The notes: generated by a model from the sequence alone, not told the origin. A stretch of 64,000 nucleotides of DNA from Legionella nagasakiensis (GCF_900639915.1 NZ_CAAAID010000010.1:43686-107685); one strand, 5' to 3'; positions 9,002-18,972 are shown, counted from the stretch's first letter. Translations and numbers: made by a program.

Positions 9002-11680
9002 TCAATCCAGAGATTTCTCTGCAAGGATAATAGACGCATCATCACTGGATGTTTTAAGGATAAAATCAAGTGATTTAACTAAATGTATCATGGCTTGATT
9101 ATTTGCAAGGATTTCACCCTGCATTGTTTTTAATCCCTTATTTTTTGCTGCCCCCATTAAACACACCATTAAACGTGAGCCAACCCCTTTACCATGCCAA
9201 GCATCCGCAACAACCAAAGCAAACTCACAAGATTTCTGATCAGAATTAATAACATATCGAGCAACGCCAATCGTCATTTCTTCTTCATCCTCTTGCACAG
9301 CAATTAATGCCATTTCGCGATCGTAATCAATCTGGGTAAATCGCACGAGCATTGCTGGTGTCAATTCCTGTAAATGCTCCATGAAACGAAAATATTTGGA
9401 TTCAGAAGAAAGATGACGCACGAATTCTTGTTCAATGTTTGCATCTTCAGGCCGGATAGGGCGGATGGTAATGTTTGTACCATCTGCTAATTGCCAATGT
9501 GAAATCAAATGCCTGGGATAAGGATGAATGGCCATATGACCATACGGTTCTGATGCAGGCGGCGTATAGTCAACGACAATACGAGCATCCGCTGCTATAA
9601 CTCCATTCTCATCTGCTATCAGAGGATTAATATCCATTTCTTGTATCTGCGGCAATTCACACACCATTTCGGAAACACGTAGCAATATATTTTCAATGGC
9701 ATGACGATTCACAGCGGGCATATTTCGTGCCTTTTGCAATAATTTCGAAATTCGAGTTTGATCAATTAATTCACTGGCAATAAATGGATTCAAGGGTGGT
9801 AGAGTCACTGACAAATCCTGCATTTCTTCAACAAAAGAACCGCCAGCACCAAAACTAATGACTGGCCCGAATACTGGATCTCGCGATACGCCAATGATTA
9901 ATTCACGACTATTAGGCTTTTTATACATTTGCTCTATCGTGACGCCTTGTATGCGTGCTTCAGGGCATTTTTGTTTTGCCTGGTCCATCATGTTTTTAAA
10001 CGCGTCACGGACTGCTTGTGCATTGACGATATTAAGCTGAACCCCGCCAACATCTTGCTTATGAGTAATATCAGGTGACAAGATTTTCATCGCCACGGGA
10101 AAACCAAGTGATTCAGCAACAACTAGAGCATCATTAGGAGTACGCGCTTCGATTGCCTGAGTCACGGGAATACCAAAAGCCGTCAAAACCGCTTTAGACT
10201 CAAGTAATGTCATTACACGACGCCGTTCAGCTAACACAGAGTCAATAATTAAACCAGCACCTGTCGTATCCTCCTTATTCTTATCTGTGAAAGGCTCAGG
10301 AACCTGTAATAATAATTGCTGGTTTCTATAATAATCAATCAAATAGGAAAATGCTTCAATGGCTGCTTCAGGCGTATTAAAACAAGGTATGTGATGTTCA
10401 GAAAATAATTTCTTTGCTTTTTTAACCTGACTTTCTCCCATCCAGCAAGCAATAATAGGTTTATGGTTTTTACCAGCGATGGCTATTATTTGTTCTGCCA
10501 CTTTCTCAGGCTGAGACATCGCGACCGGCACTAAGATAATGACGATACCATCAACTTCCGGATCGTTTAGGCAAGCTTTAACAACCTCTTGATACCGTTC
10601 GGGGGTTGCATCCCCCAGGATATCGACAGGATTAGCATGCGACCAATGGCTGGGAAGAATTTGATTAAGACGATCGCAAGTCTCTTTGCTTAATTCCGCT
10701 AAGGGAATCATTAATTCTCCTAAACGATCAGCAGCCATCACACCAGCCCCGCCACCATTTGTAATAATGGCTAGACGTCTACCGTCTACCTTATAATTGC
10801 TGGCCAGCATTTGTGCTGCAGAAAAGAGTTGCTCAATAGACATCACTCTGATGGCGCCAGCTCTTTGTATAGCAGCATGAAACACCTCATCCCTGCCAAC
10901 GATAGCGCCAGTATGGGATAAAGCCGCTCGTGAGCCTTGTTGAAAACGTCCTCCTTTAACAACCACCACAGGCTTCATTCTTGCAGCTACTCTTAAGCTG
11001 CTTAAAAAGTGGCGTGCATGCCTTATTCCTTCGATGTACAATAAAATACTATAGGTATTAGAATCTAAAGCTAAATAATCCAACACATCACTAAAATCAA
11101 CCTCTGCAGCATTCCCTAAAGACACCACTGCAGAAAACCCTACTCGGTGCTCTTTTGCCCAATCCAATATGGCCGCACAAATTGCTCCAGATTGTGAAAC
11201 TAACGCCAGATTTCCAGCCGACGCACCGACATTATTAAACGTTGCATTCATTTTAATGGGCGGCGACATCATGCCTAAACAATTTGGGCCTATTATTCGC
11301 ACGCCATGCTGCTGACCAGCAGAAATCATTTTTTCTTCCAGTGCTTTTCCCTCTTTACCTGTTTCACTAAATCCGGCAGACAGAACAATAGCAAAACGTA
11401 TTCCTTTCATGCCACATTCAGCAATGATGTCAGGCACGGCAGAAGCAGGCGTGGCAATGACCGCCAAATCAACTTTCTCTTTCAAGTCCTTCAATGAAGG
11501 AAAACAAGGTTTCCCTTGAATAGAATTATGCTTTGGATTAACCGCATACAGTGGTCCTGCAAATCCATCCTTTAATAAATTGCTGAATAATTTCATTCCC
11601 ACTGAATGTTCACGCTCACTGGCGCCGATTACCACAATGGAATGAGGTTTAAAAAATCCGCTTAGATCATGTGAATTCAT
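9002..11680 (-). CDS. patZ: PatZ/Pat-type protein lysine acetyltransferase (NDP-forming acyl-CoA synthetase + GNAT fusion)
   Basis: 892 residues, the length of enteric PatZ/YfiQ. Order: CoA-binding Rossmann domain (SIVVIGASEREHSVG, residues ~14-30), succinyl-CoA-synthetase-like domain (GPNCLG ~131; VSQSGAI ~161), ATP-grasp domain (DITHKQDVGGV; FGAGGSFVEEM), and a C-terminal GNAT domain (ITIRPIRPEDAN; acetyl-CoA loop WHGKGVG). Known relatives acetylate lysines such as the active-site Lys of acetyl-CoA synthetase. The motif ALSHTGAIVGRDEVF keeps a His (H256) at the site where ADP-forming acyl-CoA synthetases have the phosphorylated His and E. coli PatZ has Asn. This protein may therefore retain synthetase activity. 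Confidence 0.85.
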   Translation of the reverse strand: MNSHDLSGFFKPHSIVVIGASEREHSVGMKLFSNLLKDGFAGPLYAVNPKHNSIQGKPCFPSLKDLKEKVDLAVIATPASAVPDIIAECGMKGIRFAIVLSAGFSETGKEGKALEEKMISAGQQHGVRIIGPNCLGMMSPPIKMNATFNNVGASAGNLALVSQSGAICAAILDWAKEHRVGFSAVVSLGNAAEVDFSDVLDYLALDSNTYSILLYIEGIRHARHFLSSLRVAARMKPVVVVKGGRFQQGSRAALSHTGAIVGRDEVFHAAIQRAGAIRVMSIEQLFSAAQMLASNYKVDGRRLAIITNGGGAGVMAADRLGELMIPLAELSKETCDRLNQILPSHWSHANPVDILGDATPERYQEVVKACLNDPEVDGIVIILVPVAMSQPEKVAEQIIAIAGKNHKPIIACWMGESQVKKAKKLFSEHHIPCFNTPEAAIEAFSYLIDYYRNQQLLLQVPEPFTDKNKEDTTGAGLIIDSVLAERRRVMTLLESKAVLTAFGIPVTQAIEARTPNDALVVAESLGFPVAMKILSPDITHKQDVGGVQLNIVNAQAVRDAFKNMMDQAKQKCPEARIQGVTIEQMYKKPNSRELIIGVSRDPVFGPVISFGAGGSFVEEMQDLSVTLPPLNPFIASELIDQTRISKLLQKARNMPAVNRHAIENILLRVSEMVCELPQIQEMDINPLIADENGVIAADARIVVDYTPPASEPYGHMAIHPYPRHLISHWQLADGTNITIRPIRPEDANIEQEFVRHLSSESKYFRFMEHLQELTPAMLVRFTQIDYDREMALIAVQEDEEEMTIGVARYVINSDQKSCEFALVVADAWHGKGVGSRLMVCLMGAAKNKGLKTMQGEILANNQAMIHLVKSLDFILKTSSDDASIILAEKSLD

Positions 11681-11793
11681 GGCGTCCCTGCTAAAAACGA
11701 TTTGCTGCTATTATAGCATTAAGGAATGTACAGTCAGTGAGTTTAAATACCTTTTCTTAACCTGTGCTTCTTCATTTGACATAAGGAAATGAC

Positions 11794-12657
11794 ATGCATC
11801 CTCTTGCAATTATTGTGAACAATCAAGCTAAAAACCTTTCCACCCTACCTGCTTACTTGGAAGAGCTTACCAACCATCATTTGGTCTATGAACTGTTTGA
11901 AGTTATGCCGGAAAGATTAGACTATACGATTGAGCAATGCAAAAAAAACCATCCTGTCTTGTTAATAGGCGGAGGAGACGGCACCATCCGCAGCGCCGCT
12001 CAACTTTGCGCTAATACGAGCACTCTTCTTGCTGTTTTGCCGCTAGGAACCATGAATCATTTGGCCAAGGAACTGGCATTGCCAACCGACCCAAAAACGT
12101 TAGTGCAGGCAATTTTGCAGAAACATACCGTAACCATCGATCTCGGAGAAGTCAATGATTTGATTTTTCTTAATAATGCCTCACTTGGTTTTTACCCTAT
12201 TTTTACCAGAGAACGTGATTACTTTAACAAATTTTATAATAAATGGTTAAGCTATCTCCCTGGATTAATTCAGAGCATAAAAAAACATGATCCTCTTTCC
12301 CTAACCATCCAATATGAAAACAAGCAACTGTCCATCAATACTGCTTTTTTAATGATAAGTAACAACGTATATTGCTATCAATTTCCTATGGCATTAAAAA
12401 GAATAAGTTTTAAGCAGGCAATGCTAGGAATTTATTACATTAAACAAAAAAAATTACACGTCCTCAAAACTCTCTGGTTGGCTTTTAGCAAGAAAAATCA
12501 TTTTGATATCAAAAAATCCAATACCCCCATCGAAGTACACATCGATGATCGAAAACAGATAATCATCGCCTTAGACGGTGAACGTAAAACAGTGAGCACA
12601 CCACTTTTTTTTAGATCTCGACCCCATGCATTAACTTTTATAAGGCATTCACTATGA
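11794..12657 (+). CDS. Diacylglycerol/lipid kinase family protein
   Basis: 287 residues with the DAGK catalytic-domain pattern: an N-terminal IIVNNQAKN in place of NP-x-x-G, the nucleotide-binding GGGDGT at 59-64, LPLGTMNHLAKEL at about 82-94 (family: P-x-G-T-x-N-D), and a C-terminal beta-sandwich ending with IALDGE. It would phosphorylate a lipid using ATP at the membrane face; bacterial relatives include YegS. The stop overlaps the next start (ATGA), so it is translationally coupled to a metallophosphoesterase. The pair may act on related lipid or nucleotide substrates (inference). Confidence 0.85.
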   Translation: MHPLAIIVNNQAKNLSTLPAYLEELTNHHLVYELFEVMPERLDYTIEQCKKNHPVLLIGGGDGTIRSAAQLCANTSTLLAVLPLGTMNHLAKELALPTDPKTLVQAILQKHTVTIDLGEVNDLIFLNNASLGFYPIFTRERDYFNKFYNKWLSYLPGLIQSIKKHDPLSLTIQYENKQLSINTAFLMISNNVYCYQFPMALKRISFKQAMLGIYYIKQKKLHVLKTLWLAFSKKNHFDIKKSNTPIEVHIDDRKQIIIALDGERKTVSTPLFFRSRPHALTFIRHSL

Positions 12658-13454
12658 AAATCGTTCATATCTCGGATTTACATTTTGGAATGCATCACGA
12701 CTCTATTATCAATGCTTTTTTAGCCGATATGACAAATATTAATCCAACCATAACCATCATATCAGGTGATTTAACGCAACGGGCAAAATCAGAACAATAT
12801 AAACAAGTTCAGGCTTTTATAAAAAAACTGTCTGGATTGGTTTTGACCGTTCCCGGCAATCATGATATTCCTTTATGGAATATTTTCTCACGCCTATTTC
12901 ATCCCTTTGCATTATACAGAACGCACGTTCATGCAGAGCTTGATGCAGCGTTTGAAAATGAGGAAGTGCGACTGTTAGGCGTAAACAGTGTTATGCCTTA
13001 CCGAATTAAAAGCGGACAACTGGCATCCGAAACGCTAACCTATATAAACAACTATTTTGCCCATCCATTTTATGGATTAAATATTCTTTTCTTTCATCAC
13101 AATTTTGATTATATGGAAGGCATGCATAAGCCTTTAAAAAACTATTATCAATTTTTAACGTATTTAAAAAGCAGCAATATTCATATTGTATGCACTGGCC
13201 ATTTACATTATGCCAATGCAAGCATCCTGGAAAAAAATAATCATCAACCCTGCTTGGTGTTGCATGCTGGCTCTTTGTGCTGTCAACGCAGTAAAGATGG
13301 CTTAAACAGCTATTACGTTATTGAAATTGAACATGGGCATGGCAAAATAAATTGGCGGGTTTTTAATGACTCAACATTTAAAACAATGACTACCCATGAC
13401 ATCAATTTTTTCAAATGTTATTCAGATTTAAATCATTCAGTTCATAACAAATAG
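12654..13454 (+). CDS. Calcineurin-like metallophosphoesterase
   Basis: 266 residues with every metal-binding motif of the family in order: D8-x-H10 (ISDLHFG), GD39, GNHD at 68-71, a FHHN His pair and GHLH near residue 180. Such enzymes hydrolyse phosphodiester or phosphomonoester bonds with two metal ions, for example CpdA (cyclic AMP) or UDP-diacylglucosamine pyrophosphatase. It overlaps the lipid-kinase gene by four bases. The substrate is not fixed by sequence. Confidence 0.85.
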   Translation: MKIVHISDLHFGMHHDSIINAFLADMTNINPTITIISGDLTQRAKSEQYKQVQAFIKKLSGLVLTVPGNHDIPLWNIFSRLFHPFALYRTHVHAELDAAFENEEVRLLGVNSVMPYRIKSGQLASETLTYINNYFAHPFYGLNILFFHHNFDYMEGMHKPLKNYYQFLTYLKSSNIHIVCTGHLHYANASILEKNNHQPCLVLHAGSLCCQRSKDGLNSYYVIEIEHGHGKINWRVFNDSTFKTMTTHDINFFKCYSDLNHSVHNK

Positions 13455-13489
13455 TTAAATGCTGTTTCTACTTCCAGACAACACATCAC

Positions 13490-14587
13490 TCAAAGCATGG
13501 ATACACTTGTAATCTGCTTGGCGTGTTCATTCTGCATAAACAACGTCTGGGTTGGGAAAGCACATTCAGCATGATTCGCAGCGATAATACGAAGAATTTT
13601 CATGAACACATCATGCTGCACAGTTTGGAATTTTACCCAATTTGTTGTTTTCGTGAATGTATATACCATAAAATTTAAAGAAGAAGGTCCGAATTCAATA
13701 AAATTAACAATCATGGTCTGCGTGGTATCAATTTCTGGATGCTCCAATAACATATGCTTAATCTGATGGGTAATAGCATCCATTTTATCGGCATCCTGGT
13801 ATCGAATACCGATGGTGGTTTTAATACGTCTATTTAACATACGGGATGGATTTTCCACACTAATCGTCAGAAATAAACCATTCGGAACGTATAAAGGTCT
13901 TTTATCAAATGTCCGAATCCTTGTAACCCGCCAACCAATAAACTCCACAACCCCCTCAATTTGTTTATCGGGCGAACGAATCCAGTCGCCAACTTTAAAT
14001 GGCCTATCCAGATAGATGACCAAACTGCCAAAGAAATTGGCGAGCAAATCCTTGGATGCAAACGCGATGGCTGCGCCACCTAAGCCACCAAAAGCCAAAA
14101 GCCCTGAAATAGGCAGGCCAAAAATCTGCATCGCCACCAAAATGGCGGTAATTGCAACTGAAATCGTTAAAAGCTGGCTCAAGGCATGTACGAGTGTTTT
14201 ATCGATTTCTTTGCTGTTTTCTATGCAAAAGCGAATGTAGAGCTCTTCTGTGTTATGAATAAAACGGATAGCACACCAGCTTACAGCAAAGATTATTCCA
14301 ATCTTTTTAATCTCTGGCAGGTATTGAAAAATGGTCAGATTGGGATTATGAGCGAAAACAACACTGGTTGCGATGGATAATCCTGTGAGCCAAATGAGGA
14401 ATACCACCGGTGCATTTACAGCCTTCAATAACGCTTCATCATAAATAATTTTGGTTTTTTCAGATTTTTCGGCTAAACGGTTTAGTATGCGAGAAATAAC
14501 CATATGCAGTAAAGCAGTCATAAATACCACAAAAAAAATGTGGAAAATCCAGGCATGTTCTTCTAACAGGCGGTGAACATCAGACAT
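13490..14587 (-). CDS. MscS-family mechanosensitive ion channel
   Basis: 365 residues from ATG 14587; a TTG 15 bases upstream is a weaker start. Four or five membrane segments are followed by the pore helix and the conserved beta-domain signature GLLAFGGLGGAAIAFASKDLLANFFGSLVIYLDRPFKVGDWI, which holds the Gly/Ala-rich TM3 of MscS. The C-terminal cytosolic vestibule follows. The size and extra N-terminal helices resemble YbdG/YnaI-type channels. Its role is release of solutes under membrane tension. It converges on the metallophosphoesterase gene. Confidence 0.9.
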   Translation of the reverse strand: MSDVHRLLEEHAWIFHIFFVVFMTALLHMVISRILNRLAEKSEKTKIIYDEALLKAVNAPVVFLIWLTGLSIATSVVFAHNPNLTIFQYLPEIKKIGIIFAVSWCAIRFIHNTEELYIRFCIENSKEIDKTLVHALSQLLTISVAITAILVAMQIFGLPISGLLAFGGLGGAAIAFASKDLLANFFGSLVIYLDRPFKVGDWIRSPDKQIEGVVEFIGWRVTRIRTFDKRPLYVPNGLFLTISVENPSRMLNRRIKTTIGIRYQDADKMDAITHQIKHMLLEHPEIDTTQTMIVNFIEFGPSSLNFMVYTFTKTTNWVKFQTVQHDVFMKILRIIAANHAECAFPTQTLFMQNEHAKQITSVSML

Positions 14588-14728
14588 AAAATATTGTCTC
14601 AATTAAAACAAAAAGAGTAATGATCATACCTTATTTTACTGGCCATGCGAATTCTATGAGCAAAATGATCGGCGCAAAATAATACCGTCATGAGTTAATT
14701 AAATACAACTATATTGCTCGAATTATCG

Positions 14729-14773
14729 TCATCCTGAGTGAAGCGAAAGATCTCCTCGCTTCGCTCAGGATGA
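14729..14773. repeat. Inverted-repeat element (REP/RPE-like), 18-bp arms
   Basis: The arm TCATCCTGAGTGAAGCGA at 14729-14746 is matched at 14756-14773 on the opposite strand with one mismatch and a 9-base loop. GTCATCCTGAG..GAAGCGA-type palindromes are dispersed repeats in many bacteria. It lies in the 250-base gap between two genes transcribed leftward and could also stop or stabilise transcripts. No coding frame is present in the gap. Confidence 0.6.
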
Positions 14774-14838
14774 GGTGGTTTGCTTATATTATAGGCAAAG
14801 TAATGATTTTGCCCTGATAAAATGACTAAGTCACATTG

Positions 14839-15846
14839 TTACTTTGCCTGGTAGCGATTACATTGACTGCCTATATACATAATGATAAAGGCGACTGAAG
14901 AACCATACATCACGTTTAAAAATCGAGCTAAAACCACTTCAAATTGAGTTAGGTTAGGTACCTCAACGAGTAAAACCACCGATAAAGCCACACCCATGGT
15001 ATTTGCCATTGGAGATAGCCAAGTATTTTGTCCTAAATAATAACCACAAATAAACAATCCAATAGCTAGCGGCAATAGAATTAGATTGTTCTCTGCAGTA
15101 ATGAATAATGCAACGATGCTTGCGAAGGCGGTGATGACGATATGGGCTTTTATACGTTTCCACGCATTCTTAATAGTATGGCCTAAGTTTTCTTCTAACA
15201 CAAAAAGACACGTGATGGTTGCCCAAAACCCTAATGGATACTTGAACCACTGCCAAGTAAAAAACGTCAGAGCGCAAGCAGCGCTCATAAGCACGGCTTC
15301 AATGATCATTCCATGATGAAAAATAAAACTTAACGACATTGCTTGCTTCTCGCCTTTCATGTGTGGTGCTAACCTTTGCAACAAGAGGCTTACTATAAAA
15401 CAAACCAGGCATCCAAATATTACCTCATAGGTTCTTTCAATTGCGATTTCAACCACGTGATCGGTTATCCCTGCCGCAGCCACCAGTGAAAAAGTCAGAC
15501 CTGCAATGATCATCATATATCGGTATTTGGTGGCAGCTAAGGTTAATAACACCGCAAGAAACATGCCGAGGAAAAAAATAGGAAAAAATAATATTTTTGG
15601 TAAGGCGATAACAAATAAATAACCAATACCTGCACCTATAATGGTTCCACTACTGCGGAGAATGACTTTTATAATGGTGTTATGCACCTTGTCTTGTGTA
15701 ACTGCTGCTACAGTAATGACTGCCCAGTAGCCTTCAGACCATTTAAAATAACGATAACAACAAAAACAAATAATGGCACTTAATGTGAGTACGGTGGCTG
15801 GAAACAATCCATCATATTTTTCAAAAAAAATGCGTATTATTTTCAT
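14839..15846 (-). CDS. FUSC-family inner-membrane protein
   Basis: 335 residues made of two homologous blocks of hydrophobic segments, each introduced by W-x-x-[GY]-x-W-A-[VT]-I-T (WSEGYWAVITVAAV near residue 36 and KYPLGFWATITCLFVLEE near 205). This is the FUSC/ArAE signature seen in fusaric-acid resistance and YccS-like proteins. About ten membrane segments are present, but the long soluble domains of YccS are missing. Transport of aromatic acids or small anions is typical for the family; no substrate can be assigned. Confidence 0.75.
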   Translation of the reverse strand: MKIIRIFFEKYDGLFPATVLTLSAIICFCCYRYFKWSEGYWAVITVAAVTQDKVHNTIIKVILRSSGTIIGAGIGYLFVIALPKILFFPIFFLGMFLAVLLTLAATKYRYMMIIAGLTFSLVAAAGITDHVVEIAIERTYEVIFGCLVCFIVSLLLQRLAPHMKGEKQAMSLSFIFHHGMIIEAVLMSAACALTFFTWQWFKYPLGFWATITCLFVLEENLGHTIKNAWKRIKAHIVITAFASIVALFITAENNLILLPLAIGLFICGYYLGQNTWLSPMANTMGVALSVVLLVEVPNLTQFEVVLARFLNVMYGSSVAFIIMYIGSQCNRYQAK

Positions 15847-15993
15847 TTCGATGGTTTCCTTTGGCCTAGGCTGTCATACAGTTTCCTTGTTGGCAAGCGT
15901 TTCTTACCTGTTCGCGGCTAAGCCAAAGCGCATGGTCCGCGATAGGCTACGATTTTTTTTAATCAACCCGCAGAGGGTGAAAAAAATCTCCAA

Positions 15994-17412
15994 TCAAGAT
16001 AAAGAATGAATCGCTTCGCTGTCACACATGGCCAAATCAAAAGAACTGGATTTTTCTTTCACTTGTTTGTTTAACTCGCGTAAAGCCGTACGCATTCCTT
16101 CTTCAATAACCGGATGATAAAAAGGCATTTGCAATACATCGAAAGCAGTTAATTGTTTATGGATGGCCCAGGCTAATAAATGGGCTAAATGCTCACCGCC
16201 CGGTGCAATAAGTTCTGCTCCGAGCAACCTTCCCGTATCTTTTGCACCATACACTCGTAATAAGCCATGATTGCTACCCTTAATTTTTGCCCGTCCCTGA
16301 TGCGTGTAATCGACTTCTCCAATGACAAATGAAGCAGGATTTTGATTTAATTCTTTAAACGTTTTACCAACCATTGCAATGGTTGGCTCTGTAAACACTA
16401 TCCGGATGGGCGTTCGACGCTGGAAACATTTAGATGCATTCGCAGCATTATAAGCAGCGATTCGACCTTCATCGGCTGCCTCATGCAGCAGCGGCCTGAA
16501 TTGATTCACATCTCCTGCCAGATAAATAGGTAAATTATGAACCTGCATCGTGGTTTCATCGTACGTTGGCATTCCATTTTCAGCCCTAGGAATATCAATA
16601 TTTTTTAATCCCAATGAATCAATATTGGGTGTCCGCCCTATCGCTGCAATAATCTGGTCAATCGGTAGTTTTTGCTTTGCCTGAACAAATAACTGGTTGT
16701 TTTCGCTTATTAAGGATGCTTTTTCATTAAGATAAATGGGAAATTCTTTGCTCAAAGCAGCTACTGCGGCTGCATTCACTTTAGGATCGGTAAGGCCGCC
16801 AATAAAGCTTGTTGCATGATAAAGAGAAATATTAATTCCCAAGCGCGCTAGAGCCTGTCCAAATTCCAAACCGATGCTGCCTCCGCCGATAACTGCAATA
16901 TTCTTCGCCAACTCATCTTGCTCAAAAATGGTTTCACTGGTTAATATTTTTTCTTTAAGTGTCTGCCATTCATCTGGAATAATGCTGCGAGAACCTGTAG
17001 CAATAATAATTGTCTCAGCAGTAATTATTTGTTTACCTACTCGCAGCGTATCTGTGGCGATAAACTGTGCGTCCCCATGAATAAATCGTTCTCCCAGCGA
17101 CTGGGTATACTCAATCACGCCTTCCGTAAAATCATCTCTCATTTTGCGCACATACGCCAACATCTCTGAAACATTCACACTGAGTTTTTCAGAACCATGA
17201 ATTCCTTGCTCTGCAAAATGATGTCTATCATAAAAATAATTTGCGGCCTGAATTAACGTTTTAGATGGCATACACCCCACCCGAGCGCATGTTGAACCTA
17301 AAGGACCTTTATCAATGATTAAGATATCTTTAGTATATTTAGCCGCTTCCTTAAACGCTGACAATCCCGCAGTTCCTGCACCAATAATGGCTATCTTGAC
17401 GTTTTTATTCAT
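15994..17412 (-). CDS. Dihydrolipoamide-dehydrogenase-like pyridine nucleotide-disulfide oxidoreductase
   Basis: 472 residues from ATG 17412 (AGGA 11 bases upstream); in-frame ATG 17424 and TTG 17445 are less likely starts. FAD-binding GAGTAGLSA near residue 9, redox-active C-x4-C in STCARVGCMPSK, NAD(P)-binding GGGSIGLEFG, a second FAD motif YLAGDVN, and the dimer-interface active-site HPVIEE (His and the partner Glu conserved). Usual E3 has GGTCLNVGC; here the first Gly is Ser and Cys-Leu-Asn is Cys-Ala-Arg. It is not next to 2-oxoacid dehydrogenase genes, so it may be a stand-alone reductase such as a quinone- or metal-active homologue. Confidence 0.85.
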   Translation of the reverse strand: MNKNVKIAIIGAGTAGLSAFKEAAKYTKDILIIDKGPLGSTCARVGCMPSKTLIQAANYFYDRHHFAEQGIHGSEKLSVNVSEMLAYVRKMRDDFTEGVIEYTQSLGERFIHGDAQFIATDTLRVGKQIITAETIIIATGSRSIIPDEWQTLKEKILTSETIFEQDELAKNIAVIGGGSIGLEFGQALARLGINISLYHATSFIGGLTDPKVNAAAVAALSKEFPIYLNEKASLISENNQLFVQAKQKLPIDQIIAAIGRTPNIDSLGLKNIDIPRAENGMPTYDETTMQVHNLPIYLAGDVNQFRPLLHEAADEGRIAAYNAANASKCFQRRTPIRIVFTEPTIAMVGKTFKELNQNPASFVIGEVDYTHQGRAKIKGSNHGLLRVYGAKDTGRLLGAELIAPGGEHLAHLLAWAIHKQLTAFDVLQMPFYHPVIEEGMRTALRELNKQVKEKSSSFDLAMCDSEAIHSLS

Positions 17413-17505
17413 TGATAATTTCATCCTGTATTCATATATACTCAAGATTGATTTAATCTATCCCTTTGCACCACGACCATCGTTAGAAGAAAATAAGGAA
17501 ACTTT

Positions 17506-18477
17506 ATGGGTCTTCGATTATTAACTTTAGCAGATGTACAACAAAGTATAAGCATGGAGCAAGCCATTGATGCCATGGAAAGCGCTTTTAAGCAGCTGGC
17601 CCGTCAAGAAGCAACCGTACCATTAAGAACCGCCATTGCCATTGAGCAAGAACAGGCAATGACCCTGACGATGCCCGCATATCTTGTTCAGGAAAAAATC
17701 TTAGGTTTAAAGGTTGTGTCCATCTTTCCTAACAATCTTGCTCATAATAAACCCTCGATTAACGGATTTATTATGTTGCTTGATGCTGAGACTGGTGAAC
17801 CGAAAGTGCTGATGGATGCAGGCTATTTGACCGCAATGCGAACAGGGGCGGTCTCAGGCTTAGCCACTCGTTATTTCGCCAAAGAGGATGCTCATCATGC
17901 TGCCATCATTGGCTCAGGTCAGCAAGCCCTGACTCAACTACAAGCCGTTGCCGCCGTTCGTGATATCAAGCAAGTTTCTATATGGTCACGTAATAAAGTC
18001 AATGCTGAACAATTTGCCAAGCAATTTGCGCATGCATTTGATATTTCAGTGCACTCGTCGGTGTCATCGGCCGTAAAAAACGCAGATATTATCTGTACGG
18101 CAACCAGCAGCACGGAACCATTAATTCATCTTGAGGATATTGCCCCGGACATTCATATCAATGCCATTGGCTCCCACACCAGCGCCATGAGAGAGATTAG
18201 TAATTCTGTTTTGGGAGAAGCAATCGTCATTGCCGATCAACGGGAAGCGGTTCTTGCAGAATCTGGCGAAATCATGAGTGCCATTAATCAACACCATTTG
18301 GCTAAAGAATCCATTATTGAACTGGGCCATTGGCTTTTACATAAAAAGGACGATTATAAAAAACAGCTCACCATGTTTAAATCCGTAGGACTTGCCATCC
18401 AGGATTTAAGCGTTGCAGAAGTGGTTTATCAAAATGCACAAGCACACAACCTTGGTATGCCTTTTGCGTTGAGTTAG
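17506..18477 (+). CDS. Ornithine cyclodeaminase/mu-crystallin family enzyme
   Basis: 323 residues, normal family length. The signatures LGLKVVSIFPNN, DAGYLTAMRTGAVSGLATRYFA and the Rossmann motif AAIIGSGQQALTQLQA (around residue 130) are all present. Members are NAD(P)-dependent: ornithine or lysine cyclodeaminases, alanine dehydrogenases, or ketimine reductases. Residues that separate these activities cannot be judged by eye. AAGGA eight bases before ATG 17506 supports the start; it is divergent from the flavoprotein gene across a 93-base promoter region. Confidence 0.87.
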   Translation: MGLRLLTLADVQQSISMEQAIDAMESAFKQLARQEATVPLRTAIAIEQEQAMTLTMPAYLVQEKILGLKVVSIFPNNLAHNKPSINGFIMLLDAETGEPKVLMDAGYLTAMRTGAVSGLATRYFAKEDAHHAAIIGSGQQALTQLQAVAAVRDIKQVSIWSRNKVNAEQFAKQFAHAFDISVHSSVSSAVKNADIICTATSSTEPLIHLEDIAPDIHINAIGSHTSAMREISNSVLGEAIVIADQREAVLAESGEIMSAINQHHLAKESIIELGHWLLHKKDDYKKQLTMFKSVGLAIQDLSVAEVVYQNAQAHNLGMPFALS

Positions 18478-18530
18478 GCAGAAGCAACTATACTATTATA
18501 CTACTCTTCGAATATAGCAAAGGAAAAATC

Positions 18531-18972
18531 ATGCGCGTTCTTATTGTGGAAGACGACAAAACAAACCAAATGCTTGCCTCACTCTTTTTTAAAAAAGCAG
18601 GCATTGCGAGTGGCGATATTGTCATTGTCAATGACGGGCAAGAGGCTATCGAACTCATCACTGAGAATGCCGCGAATAGGGGGTGAAGAAGCAACACGAA
18701 TCATTCGTTCCATTGAAAAAGAACATAACCTACCACCTGCCGACATTCGAACCTGTTCCAGCACTTATGAAGGAGCATTTCCCGGTGCCAATGGCCGCTT
18801 GAGTAAACCTGTTGTGCTAAAAGAATTTATCGAGTTAGTCCAAGAAAAAAGACATCAACAGGCAAGTAATCGCCCGCAAAGCCTCAAGCCAGGCCTTTTT
18901 TCAGGCTCCAAGCCCCGGGAGGTAAAAGAGGAACCGCCAACAGATCAATCGACTCCTCGCCAGGGTGGTTAG
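18531..18972 (+). pseudogene. Response-regulator receiver protein, disrupted by deletion and frameshift
   Basis: A good ribosome site (AAGGA) precedes ATG 18531, and the frame opens as a CheY-like receiver (MRVLIVEDDKTNQMLA...VNDGQEAIELITEN) but stops at 18684. The rest of the receiver continues in another frame (MPRIGGEEATRIIRSIEKE...LSKPVVLKEFIELV) to TAA 18972. At the junction near 18668 the strand that should hold the phospho-acceptor Asp (LILMD before MPRIGG) is missing, so a deletion of roughly 40 bases, not a multiple of three, is the likely cause. The tail after residue ~115 is Pro/Ser-rich and low-complexity. No cognate kinase is adjacent. Confidence 0.8.
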
